A DNA stretch of 64,000 nt from assembly GCA_034509425.1 (NCBI GenBank), contig JAVTVJ010000132.1:186001-250000 (forward strand). The letters are read 5' to 3'. This DNA is from Eopsaltria australis. Taxonomy: Eukaryota > Chordata > Aves > Passeriformes > Petroicidae. Under the pieces are notes generated by a model, which was not told the DNA's origin, searched no databases, and was given only the letters and a program-made list of their open reading frames with translations. Shown here one piece after another: positions 26,623-37,170 of this stretch. The translations under genes and the position numbers were made by a program. The first letter of the stretch is position 1; every line of letters begins with the position of its first letter.

Positions 26623-26705
26623 TTCAGGGCAGGAGTGAAGGGCACTGGCAGAGCTGTGTGGGGAGTTCAGAGCTGGGCTAGCAGGAGAGTTCAGGGCAGG
26701 AGTGA
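26623..26705. repeat. Short direct duplication, 67 bp apart
   Basis: The 16-mer TTCAGGGCAGGAGTGA occurs at 26623-26638 and again at 26690-26705. The sequence between them has further partial matches ('gagttcag', 'gagctg'), suggesting a decayed minisatellite of G-rich units. Confidence 0.5.
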
Positions 26706-29116
26706 GAGATGCTGCAGGTGCACAGCATCAGCAAGGAGCACACACAGAGCCAAACATTAAAAACTTCTCAGACAGTTATGGTGGAACTAGTGGTGAGGTT
26801 CCAGGTATGAAGCCAGATGTGGCAAACTACAGAACACGTGCAGTGTGTAGTGTGTTTCATTCTAGTTGCATTTCCATGAGTCAAAGGATAATGTTACTCA
26901 TTTAAATGTCTCAAACAATAAAATAGCCCAGTCAAAAAATTAACAATATAGTAAAACTGGAAGAATGCATGGGAACATCATTCTGGTTTGCAAAATTGAG
27001 TATAAGACTGTTACAGTGAAAAAGGGGGGGACGTCTGAGCAATTTAAACCAGGCTGAAGGATGATGTCTGTTGTAAACTACTTCGAAAAGTACCTGACAT
27101 CTTGCATTTAGCATTTTTCAGTAATCTCTCAGATTCACGTGGCCAGAGAATCATTTTCATTCTGAATAGCATAGTTCACACACACAAAAAAGACATTTTT
27201 AGAGACTAGATAGAGATGTGGTGACAAAGTTTAGTAACAGGAAGAAAAGTGATATAAGCCTCACAACAAAAGACATGGTAAGGAGAGTGTGAAGGGGATT
27301 AAGAGGTAAGAGTAAGAACTGAAGAAGCACAGGACACTAGAGAACTGTTCCAGATGGTAGGCTAGTTTTAACCTGAGCAGCAATGTGTTTGTATAAAAGT
27401 CCAGTGGGAGCTGAGCAGACAGAGATGAGCACACAGATGAAGTCTGAAATGTTTTTGCAAGTTCAAGGAATGGAAAAAATGTACTCTGAAGGTCTGATGC
27501 ACAGTCAAGTAAATTGCTGCTTGGGAAGAAGGAAAAATCAAAGAAAGATGTTGCATCTAAGGAGGTGAGGAGTAAGAGACACCTACACAACAGATCACAG
27601 AGGACATGAGTAATGAGACCAAGATAAAAGCTTTTCCAAAACTAGTCACCACATACAGATATGAAAAAAAAATAACTTCAAGGTGTCAAAATAATGCAGC
27701 ATTGGGTCAAATAGCCAGTTTGATATAAACATGGTGTGTTTAAAATTATTTATTCCAAAAATACTTACAGCAACTTTCTAGTAAGAAGAAGAAAAAAAAA
27801 TTAAAAACATAAGTGAACTTTAATCACATTTTCTTCAGTGATCAGTTCTATCTTTCCATTTCAGTAAGATGCCCAGAAGTTCAGTAATTGTAGGATTTCG
27901 GTCTGTTACTGATAAAAGCTCACTGTTGCGTGAGCGGTTCAAGACTGTACCAAATCTCCCATTAACTCTTGCTCTTAGAGGTTATTTCAGTAAGTGGGTC
28001 AAGATAAACAGAGAACCTGCTTGTAAGGCTCCTAATTTGAACCATGATATCTATACACCAGAGGTAGCTATTTGAACTAGACTGCTAATGCCCCTTTTTC
28101 CAAAATAAATCCCAGCACAGTGTTTTCATTTATTTATGAATCTTACTGTATGTTTCTGGATCACAACCATGAATGGTTTTGTTCACGTGCCCAAGCTTTG
28201 TAACCACCAGGAAAGCAGTGACCTTTGCTTTCAAACCAAGCAAAGCATTTCATATTGGATTGTATTCATGCATACTCAGGATTTCAGTTAGGCTGTGATT
28301 TCCTTAAAAATACTGTACTGAAGGATGCTTGGCTGGCAGAGGACTTAACTTTTCCTCCCTGCCTTGTACGTGACAATACTTTGCTCAAAGTAGCCATTAT
28401 GCTTTTAACTTGCTTGCTGAGGCATTCATTGTTACAACTCCTCACGCCTCTTGGCTGATGGAGGAAAATCAATTTTGATCCCTGAGAAGCAAGTGCAAGT
28501 CTCCAACTTCACACACCAACGTGTACAATTGCAGCTGAAACTGGATCCAGATTAATTCACCATTCCAGGCATTTCACATTTATGCTGAGACCTTAAGAGG
28601 TTAGAACATACACAATTTACTGTGTTTAATTGGAGAAATGGGACAGAACTTCCTTCAAATGAAAAAGCAGTTTGTCAAATGAAGTTTACACAAAGCAAAT
28701 GAGATTTATGGTGACAATGAAAACATACTTTAAAAATTAACCTTCAGCTTTTTGCAAAACAAGTATTACAACAGAATACAACAATCCAGCCACTGCAGGA
28801 TTTTAATGCTACAATAATTCTGGTCTTCCTTAAAGGGCAACAATTCTGCCCTTTCTTAGATAACCCAGTTCAAAGCACATTAGAATAGCAAGCCTGAGCA
28901 ATTAGAAGCCAAACTACAGTAACCAGGTAGCAATTAAGATATAGAAAGCAAGTGCATTTCCCAACAGACACAAGTTTAACACTGAAAATATTCCAAGCAG
29001 GTATGAGAGAGAGGGAGGGGAGGAGAGAACTTACTGTACTGCTTCAAAGATGCACCATACACATAATGCAGCAGTGCAGGATACACTAACAGATGAAGGC
29101 AACTGAAAAGGCAGTA

Positions 29117-29121
29117 CTCAC
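29117..29121 (-). other. TSPAN9: 5' splice site of TSPAN9 coding exon
   Basis: On the minus strand the exon ends in TTTTGG followed by GTGAGTACTG. This is a near-perfect U1 donor and falls exactly after the Trp codon that precedes the Leu-Cys-Gly part of TM1 in known TSPAN9. Confidence 0.85.
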
Positions 29122-29184
29122 CCAAAATATTAAATTGAAAAGGAACATCATGTATTTCAAACAACACAGGCAGCCTCTTGCCAT
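29122..29184 (-). CDS. TSPAN9: TSPAN9, first coding exon (partial gene)
   Basis: This exon encodes the first 21 residues of tetraspanin-9, a four-pass membrane protein of tetraspanin-enriched microdomains, described for example in platelets. The start MARGCLCCLKYMMFLFNLI matches what I know of mammalian TSPAN9; the closest paralogue, TSPAN4, differs at several of these positions. Visible features are the juxtamembrane Cys cluster (CLCC), a typical palmitoylation region, and the beginning of transmembrane helix 1. The ATG is at 29184 and the last codon (Trp) ends at 29122, directly before a consensus donor (GTGAGT), so the coding intron is phase 0. The exon itself begins at 29201, leaving only 17 nt of 5'UTR. 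TM1 to TM4 and the large extracellular loop are not in the window, so the gene continues off the left edge. An orthologue search would confirm it. Confidence 0.93.
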
Positions 29185-29201
29185 GTTGCACTTCTTAAAT
29201 T

Positions 29202-29222
29202 CTAAAAGGAAAACAAAGGATA
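29202..29222 (-). other. TSPAN9: 3' splice site (polypyrimidine tract and AG)
   Basis: The minus strand reads TCCTTTGTTTTCCTTTTAG and then the exon AATTTAAGAAGTGCAACATGG. This is a strong pyrimidine tract with a terminal AG, 17 nt before the TSPAN9 start codon. It indicates that the standard TSPAN9 mRNA joins this exon to at least one upstream 5'UTR exon on the minus strand (higher coordinates). Confidence 0.8.
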
Positions 29223-29487
29223 GATCCAGGTAAAAGACCACGTATTTGCTGCCTTTGGGTGCACTGTATTTTTCACTTTTTACGCCAGTTCCAGTCCCAG
29301 CGCCGGTCCCGGTTCCGACCCCAGTGTGGCTCTGTGTGCGTGATCCAGTTGTACCATAGAAAGCTCCTGCAGTAAAACCTCGACCAAATTGCCTCCCTGA
29401 GGTAGAAGGTTTAGCAAAATCTGAGTCTTTGCTATCCAAAGATGGACTCCGGTGAATTGAAGAATCCTCACTACTTGACTTCTCCAT
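29202..29487 (-). CDS. Unassigned coding-like frame directly upstream of TSPAN9
   Basis: An ATG at 29487 (context ATCATGG, with A at -3 and G at +4, a strong Kozak match) opens a frame with no stop that stays in phase through the splice acceptor into TSPAN9. The frame begins MEKSSSEDSSIHRSPSLDSK. Residues 1-30 are rich in Ser, Asp and Lys. Residues 32-50 are rich in Gly, Phe and Arg, followed by a Gly-Thr/Ala repeat at residues 55-68. Base composition is GC- and CpG-richer than the flanks, and the peptide lacks the Leu/Ile/stop-rich character of chance frames here. The last 30 codons before TSPAN9 are the polypyrimidine tract and are probably not protein. I do not recognise the family. It could be an N-terminal extension of TSPAN9, an upstream ORF, or an exon of a separate or pseudogenised gene. 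Several upstream ATGs in the leader argue against efficient translation. Confidence 0.35.
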
Positions 29488-30100
29488 GATCTCTCTTTTC
29501 ACAGTTGTCAGATTTAATGTATAGCATCTCTCAGCATTAAATGCAGTGCCTTGCAAATGCCACAGTGCGCTAAGAGCTGTCTGTGTTTTGCTTCTCTTTT
29601 TCTTCGTACATAAATCAGATAATCACTGCAGAATTTATTCACTGCATTGTTGCTGGGTTTATTTTTTATAGCAATGTAGGCTGTACTCTGTCTGTCTGAA
29701 GCATGGATTTATACATTAATATCCCATGCAAGAGTACACTCATGATTTATCTTGATGAATCAGTTACGCAGAACTTTGATTTTTATTAAAAAGAGCCATA
29801 AGCTCTTTCTCTGCACTCCTAGTCTACAGTCTTCTAATCTATAGGCAGCAGATGGTCCTTGCATCCATTTCCAAAAAGCTTCTGCAGTACACCTGGGAGA
29901 CTCTCCTCGAGCCGGAGCACTTTCCTTGCTCTCAGCTTCCCTCTCTGTGTCTCTCTGACTCTCTCTCACACGCTGTCTTTTTCCTTTCCACCCATTTGCA
30001 GTGTCTCATTCAGTAACCAGCTACCGGAGCGCACTCCGTGTTTCACTGCTGTTGCCGTGAAATCATCAGCAACTGCAACCACTGGGCATTTCCCACAGAA
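29488..30100 (-). other. Probable leader / first-exon region upstream of TSPAN9
   Basis: The stretch lies between the GC-box patch and the TSPAN9 coding exon. It is GA-rich on the minus strand (the CT tract at about 29937-29970) and moderately CpG-rich from about 29900. It has no clear splice acceptor before the ATG at 29487, so it would be contiguous with that frame in a transcript. It contains several short upstream ORFs: 29839-29868 (10 codons including the stop), a second ATG at 29864 ending at 29760, and others close to 29600 and 29540. Its extent as an exon is inferred only. Confidence 0.4.
29661..29670 (-). promoter_or_regulatory. TATA-like box
   Basis: The minus strand reads GCTATAAAAAATAAAC, a good TATA match. 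Initiation would be expected near 29635-29640, about 150 nt before the ATG at 29487. AT-rich DNA gives such matches by chance, so this is an alternative to the GC-box promoter, not a firm call. Confidence 0.3.
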
Positions 30101-30200
30101 ATCCCTGACCTAACTATCGAGTAATAAATCCGCCCTCCTGCTCGCCCCTCCCCTCTGCTTTCCATCGGGCCAGTTAGCAGAAGCCTTCTCCTCCAGGACA
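30095..30200 (-). promoter_or_regulatory. Candidate GC-box promoter for TSPAN9 or an upstream exon
   Basis: The minus strand contains GGGGAGGGGCGAG and GGAGGGCGG (30130-30155), Sp1/KLF-type boxes. An AT stretch, ATTTATTA (30122-30129), follows and may act as a weak TATA. A CACC/KLF-like GGCGTGTCC lies just upstream near 30199. CpG dinucleotides are clustered at 29905-30205, unlike most of the window. A start near 30090-30100 is a guess from spacing. Confidence 0.45.
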
Positions 30201-32742
30201 CGCCTCCATGACATAATATCTTTAATAGGATTAGAATTACTCTTGACTATACAAGTGCACAACAGAAAATCTCTTTAAATGTCAAGTACTGTTTAGCTGT
30301 GAATGCGCTAGAACCGTCAGGCAGTGATATTCCTTCGGTGCAATAAAATACAGAAAAAGTATGGATCAGATAGACAGGTGCTAACCTCTCTCTGCTCATT
30401 TGCAGTGACTTACATTTTTTTTCTGGCTTACACAAATCCCACGGGACACTAAATGGGAATAGGCTGGCACCCAGCACACACTGCTCAGGCACACATCTCA
30501 GCTGTACGTGCACATAACACGACACCATCACCTGTGATATAATTAACCAGAACCGGAAAAGCAGAGCCGCTGCCTCTTACGAGGTCATCATTCAATTCTT
30601 GAAACTCCTGAAATGCAAGGGGATCTGAGCCTGCAGCAATTTACACGTTATTTAACAAGTACATCAGAGATTCTTGTTGTGTACAGCAATAAGCCATCTT
30701 ACATCACAGGTCGTCTGTGAACTAGAAACACTGACCCAAATGCCACATTTCTTTTTCAGAGTAGTGCACCGTGCCTGAAACAGGGACTCTGAAACAGGGA
30801 GGGCACACGTGTGCCTGTGCAAATGCATGCAAGTGCCTGGAGGGGAGGAAGAGAAACACTTCAGGTCACTACTCCCTGCACTCCCAAATTCATCATTTTG
30901 TCATAAGCAGTGTATCAATGGTGCAAAGTGCTACAGCAGATTTAAAATGCAGGTTATTCTTTTCTTTCTGTAAAGAAAGAAACGACATTAGGGGGCCACT
31001 GTGAAGGAAATACAGCTACCAGGAAAAGCAAAACTGTGCAATTTTCAACTGAACCCTTCACATGCACATTAAAATTCACTGTTAATTGTTAGATCAGGTA
31101 TCTTTGAAAAAAGACTATATAACATTTTATTCAATCTTACACATCTATGGTCAAAAGCCTCTTAAAATTCTATAATTTTTATGTAACAACATCAGAATCA
31201 ACACCCTAAAGCAGTGCTGTACCTCACTTACCAGGCTTTTTCTGCAAAAAGATCCCTCCACCAATAAAGTACATGAAATACCCAGTACTTGAATGTGTAA
31301 TATCTCTCTCTCACCTTTTCTGCTCTAGAATAAGATTTTGACAACAGGCAGGTCCAAGCCCATATCAATAATGTCTGTTCACTTTGCTTTTCAAAAGTAA
31401 TTTCAAAGCCCCCTGCATCAAATGTGTCCACCAGAAAGACGACTGCAGGATGACTGCTCAGCACTGTGTGTGACAGCAGGAAAAGTTACACACAAAACAC
31501 CCAAGTAAAGAAAGATAAATTAGCGCTGACCAGAGAAGAAAGGGCATTTCTATACTTGTCTAGAGGTGTACATACAAACTTCACCATGAGCAGTTATCAA
31601 GAAGCAACTTTCTCAGCAAAAAACATGGAAGAGTCCTGTAGGTCATAGCCAGGTACCTGCCTCAAACACCAGAGCCTGCAGGATAACCCACACTGAAACA
31701 CAAGGCAAATGTCTGAGTATGGATTTAGAAGGCTGAAAAAACTCTTCTGTTTGAAATTCACTAACTGGAAGGGTAAAATTGTACCACTGCAAACCAATGC
31801 TGCAGCTAGATATTTTCAGTGGTTTTCACTTGTCATACAAAACTGAGCTCTCAGCCAAAAAATTATGAGAGCATACAAATACTTTAAAGCATTTTTAGCT
31901 CTTTAGCTTTTGCACCCTTTGGTTTGCCATAAAATTTACACTGACTTAAGACTAGCTACAGAAAAAAAAAATGCTGTGCACTTGTGAAAACTAATGCAAT
32001 ATAAATATTTGCTTTCCCATTGAAAGTACATGACAAAAATAATTAACCCGCTCTCCTCAAGGTTAAAAAATTAATTCTGTAATAAGCAAAAAAATTTCAC
32101 AAATACTCCAATAGTTTGTAAATAGTGGACACTTCCTATTTTAAAAAAAGCAAAACAACTATACTGCCAACCTTTTTTTTCAAGTTTTCATTATTAGACC
32201 TTATTGAAGTTTTCCAGTTTCCTACTTTTACCTCCAAATACTACAAAATACTGGTTTACTGCACCATTACCTCTAATATACCTTTCATTAAGAGATCTCC
32301 ATGACTGGTCTACAGTACAGTTTGTACTTCAGAGCTACCCCAACCAAAGACACATGTAAAGTCAACAGACAGCTTAAAAATCCAGACCTTGGCAACGAGC
32401 ACTGGGGAAAACACAGTTCCAGATCAGCCTCTCCTCCTGCTGTGTAGCAAGAAAAGATACGACTCTCTTATGGTTATGCTGTGGCCACCTGGGAGACTTT
32501 ACAAGCTTCAGTAACCTTCAGCCACTTGAATTTGCAGCCACGGAGCATTTTTACAGGTTAGAAGCCACTTCCTGCTGCTGCAACTCTAATTCAGTGTTCA
32601 GGTAGCTCGGTTAATAAACCACACAGGGCTGCTTATTTGCTGAAAAAATACGTGGTGGGAAAGCTGCAAGCAGTCCATCCAGCTGTGTTTTGACCAACCA
32701 TTGCACTCAACTCTGCCTCTGGCTGAGACTTCAGCAGAAGGT

Positions 32743-32758
32743 GTTGCTGCGTGGCAAC
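32743..32758. promoter_or_regulatory. X-box-like (RFX) palindrome
   Basis: The sequence is GTTGCTGCGTGGCAAC, two X-box-type half sites (GTTGCY and GGCAAC) facing each other over four bases. It is set in a larger imperfect palindrome 'aaggtg…cacctt'. RFX sites normally have spacing 0-3, so the fit is imperfect. It lies 2.6 kb upstream of the candidate promoter. Confidence 0.25.
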
Positions 32759-34417
32759 AGCACCTTTCAGGGTCCCACTCAACAGCATAACCTCAGCACG
32801 AGGACAAACACACTTTGCTTCACTACAAATCTTACCTCTGTTTAGTAATCAGGGCATGAAAAACGTTCAAAAGCTCGCTCTGTACTTCATTAATGATTGA
32901 TTACTGAATCACAGAATTTTGTTGCTGAGTGATGCCTTCACATAAAGAAAATAATTTCAGTCCCATGTGTATATGCCTGGGACAAGGCAATAAACATCAG
33001 TCCATTGCATTTAAATGGCTCTTCCAAGTATTAAGGGCAAAAATTTAGGCCACTTTCAGATAGCAGGTATGAAAATCAATGTCACAATGGATGTAGCCAA
33101 AAAACGGAAAGGAAGGGTATTAGTAATATGGCCAAAAAGCACAGGCTGGCTCTCCCACTCAAACTGATTTATTTGGTTCCCCCCTGGGAACAGTCCACCA
33201 TATTCCCCAAAGCACACATCTCAGCATCTTCATTTCTTAGTGAATTTCACAAATTATTTAATCTTTTTCTCATCCTGTAGTTCAATCTCACCAGAACTTC
33301 AGTGCCAATTACACCCAGATACAGTGCCCCTGAACCCCTCTGTTTGTGTCTGCCCTCCTCAGCTGTTTTTGCACAACTGGCTTGTGGAATCGTGCTGCAG
33401 AACAGCAAAAGCTGACCAAGTTTATACACATATTTATAAACACAGATTTTAAAAGATATAACACAGATATAAAAGGTATATCAGAAATATAGAAAAAAAT
33501 ACACTTATTTTCCCCCTTTTAGAATTTTCAAATCAATTTTACTTGACATTGCCCTTCAGTGGACTTGCTGACCCAGTGAGAGGGAGAGGGACTACAACAG
33601 GCAAAAACAGGAATAAATACCGAAGGCTGAGCAAAAATATCTTAAGCTTTTGTTATGTCTCCCATGATTCCTGAAAATGAAATATGAAACTCCAGGGTTT
33701 TTGTGAAAAGGAAAAATAAAAACTCCAGTCACTATGATACACAAGCCATTTTACGACTTGTTATATATTTTATCTTGCAATTTCTAGTAGGTAGGACAAT
33801 GCTACTGTCACTATTTTAAATATGGAGAACTCGAGTACCAAGATGTTTGCTGAGGATGAATTGAAAATTACTGGCAGAGGAGCAAACCGAATCTGTGCCT
33901 CACATGTCCTCGGATAGTTCACTAGCCACAGCACCACTATCAAATTAATTATTTTTGGGAATCATGGGTTTTAGCAACCCCACCACATGATTTCAGAACA
34001 ATACTGAGCCCTGCAGAGAGATGTACAAATGCATATGCTACCAAGTGTTCAAAGGATATGGTTCTTAATTCATTCTTTTCTTTTGAGTTATATTGACCAG
34101 GAACTCAATTTTACAAGCCTTCCTCAGGGTACATTACACAGGCAAAGAACAGAGAATGCTGAATATAAAGTCAGTGACTACATATTTCCAGGCACTGCTC
34201 TGAATGCTGGAAGTCCATGAGAAGGAGACAAGGAAGAAGAGCTGAAATGAATAGCTTGCAACTGACACACAGGTGCCTATAGCTGAAAGCTCAGATTAAA
34301 AAAAACAAAAAACAAAAACCACAAACAAACACTGATTTTGAAATAAGCTTTAAGGGAAAAGGATGTCCAAAGAGTAGAACTGAAATTAGGATCACGTGAA
34401 AGACAAAACCATGGGGT

Positions 34418-34580
34418 TCTCAGGTCTTCCATGTTCCTGGTTCCATGCCAAGAAGTTTACACATTGAAGCAAGTTAAAATGCCTGGAGCTCTCAGGTCTT
34501 CCAAGGCTGCAGAATTTATAACCAAAAACCTGGATGCTCTGACAGTTGTAATGCACATCCTGGGGCCTTCCAAGCTCCAG
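34418..34580. repeat. Weak tandem repeat, about 70-bp units
   Basis: TCTCAGGTCTTCCA occurs at 34418 and 34490, and a related GGCCTTCCAAGCTCC near 34564. The three spots are spaced 72 and 69 bp, with low similarity between them. It is probably a decayed tandem array or chance. Confidence 0.3.
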
Positions 34581-36779
34581 CTTGGATGTCGTAAATCCAA
34601 AGTATTCTGCCAATCATGGGACTGGACAAAAACAAGGTAGGTTTCAAGGACAACTTTTGTAGAGTAGACAAGTTTTGAAATCTGCCTGTGTTTTTTAGAA
34701 CCAAATAGCCCAAGCCATATTTAACCTTTGACATTTTCCACTAAGAAAAGTATTCCATTAGAAACAGACAGAACTACTGTAACTTCAGTTTTGGAGTCTC
34801 CAGTCACTAACCATAGCTTCACACATTATTTAGAGCCCATGTGAACAGCTTGTTTGGTACAAATGCTGAAAAATAATCACTACCACGTGTTCAGAGAAGA
34901 GTGGAATGTACACTTAGTTTCCCTACTAGCGTAAGGAGCAGCCATTTCTCTTATGTTCAGAAAACCACCATTTCCTTGAGCACTAAGGGGACAGACAGCT
35001 GGTGGAGGGAGAGATTGGATTTATTAAGAAACAGTCTTACTCACAGCTGGTGCCTGTGACCTGACCAGCGAACAACCCCACTGTTTTGTGAGAGACAACA
35101 ACCTCATGCCCTTCTCTTTTCACCTTCTAGCACGACCAAAAGCATCTGAGAGGCATCACCTGATCCTCAATTCCACCTGCAGAAGAAAGGCAGCTCCAGA
35201 GGCCAGGTAGAAGGATCTGGGACAAGTAAATATGCATACAGCATAAGCTGGAAGGAAAATTAGGATGCTCAGGTGGATTTTTGGAGGCTGGACTCCATGT
35301 TCTCGGACTCCACTTAGCATTGGCATGGCTGAAGAAAAAGGAGGCCTAGCAGGGAGACAGGAGTGGGACAGCACTCCAGGATGCAGGAACTGGGTGAAGG
35401 AGCACCCCCATGGAGGCACTGAGTTTGAGATTTCTGGGTAAAGAATCTTTTCTTACAGATACAGGAACTGAATGTCTAGGCACCCCAATCCAACACCCAC
35501 CTCCATCAGTCCTGAATTCACCAAGAGAAATTATACTTCTTGACATTGTTACTGGAAAGGAAACTAATTAATCTGTGACAAAGACAAGAGCACAGCAGCT
35601 CGTGGTTGCCTCTGATGAGTAACTCTCCTTGCCTCCCCAGGGTAAAGAGGTAAAAAAAGAGGTAAAATCTCTTTGAATGGCCTAAATGAATACTTACTAG
35701 TTTATACTATCATATGCCAATAAGATGAGCTTATCCTTCTAATATGAGATCCTCAATGGATGGATAACCAAGAAAACAAGATCCTGTTGTAAGACTTTCC
35801 ACTGTGCCAAACATTCTGTGTCATTTGGTCCCTGGGATTTCCATTAAAAGACGTTTACTGCTAACAATGCACATGTGGCTGAGAGTTCTCATTTAGGATT
35901 TCACACCAGAATAAGATTGTGTCTCAAAATTGTAGAGAGGAATTAGCTGTAAATCACGTCAGGAACCTTAACCCACTGTGGTCAGATGCAGATGATGAGG
36001 TGATATGCTAATGCATATGAGATGTCGGGCATGTGATTCAAAGTGCAATATAAAGTCCAAAAGCTAAGAAATTTTGATTATGTCACACCTTCACACCAGT
36101 TGCCCCTCAGGGGCCCTCAGACTGACCACAAAAAGTGTCTGAGTTTCCAAAGCGACAGAAAAACAGAACAGAAAATGGAAATCCTGCTACCAACATTTAA
36201 GCTTTTAAATCAAAACATTTGCACTACATAGAGGGATCTTTTGGGGTTTGGTTTTCACTTCACAGACATCATGAAGTAAGCTAGATCTGAAAGAAGTACT
36301 GGAAATATTATGTTAGAATACAATTCACCATTGTTAGTTTCACCTTCAAGAACTAAAATCCAGGAGGTCTATCTATTGTTTGCTTCTAAGAATCCTGGAA
36401 ATCAGAGTCTTCTTAGGCTTGGCAGTGTACATACGTAGAGCAAGTCAACCCATACCACTGTCAGTCTAATATCCAAACAGAAAAACAGACATTAACAGCT
36501 GGCTCTGAAAAAAAAACCAAACCAACAACCCTGTTGTTTTGTGGTTTTTTTCTGAAGTCCCAAAACTACCTCACCAATTCTCTCACTAGCAGGTGAGAGA
36601 ATATAGGAAATATGAGGGGAAAGAGACCAGAACGTGCTCAAGCAGATAGACCACCTATCCTACTGGGCAGCAGAGCTTAACAGATGCTTTGGAACAGTCT
36701 GTTTATGACTTTTAGCTTTAAAATCTGTATCCCTTTTAATTGCAGGGTGTTTATCTCATCTTCCATAACAATGAATACA

Positions 36780-37170
36780 TTTTTTTCATCTCCATCAACA
36801 GCTAATCCTTAAATTCTGCTGAGAACTTACCCTCAATATGTTAGGGCAGTGAGTTCCACAGCTGTGCATTATGTTAAAAAACCCAGCATCTTCCTCTTAT
36901 TCACTATCATTATTAAGCTTTCCAGCTCTGTCCTCTCTCTGGATATTCATCCTCATCCCATAATTCATTAGTTTGTAATCCTCTATTATATTCCATGTCA
37001 TTGTCTTTCATTAAACTAAGCACTTTTCAGCATCTCCTGTTATTGAAAACTCTCTGACTCTCTAATAATTTCAGTGAATCATCTTAAGGCTTCTTTCTAA
37101 TTGAGCTATGTTTCTACCATAATCTTTCCCAATCTGCTGATGAAAAGATCTTCTTTTTAAAGGACAAGAT
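36780..37170 (-). mobile_element. Ancient CR1/L3-type LINE remnant
   Basis: The text 'gcagtgagttccacagctgtgcattatg', 'cctctattatattccatg', 'cttaaggcttctttctaa' and 'cccaatctgctgatgaaaag' follows the order of very old amniote CR1/L3 3' regions on the complement. It is strongly diverged, so subfamily and ends are uncertain. Confidence 0.55.

Larger units (their letters stand above)
19783..29116. other. Non-coding: inferred TSPAN9 intron next to the coding exon
   Basis: This AT-rich sequence is without recognisable CR1 or LTR. It contains a G/T-rich tract (23855-23990), a short duplicated block (26623-26705) and a purine-rich stretch at about 27240-27560. No exon was recognised. The absence of young transposons is compatible with regulatory content but does not prove it. 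Confidence 0.5.
30201..36779. other. Non-coding region upstream of TSPAN9 promoter candidate
   Basis: No gene or recognisable transposon was seen. It would be an upstream TSPAN9 5'UTR intron or flanking DNA. Visible items are an X-box-like palindrome (32743-32758), a weak 70-bp tandem (34418-34580), a symmetric POU-like site (36003-36018) and an A/T-rich hairpin (36508-36552). Confidence 0.5.

Noticed and set aside
29760..29969. Minus-strand frame of 69 codons in the leader
   Set aside because: It has no ATG at its listed start (GTG). The first ATG is at 29864, and composition follows the GA-rich leader. Kept only as an upstream ORF.
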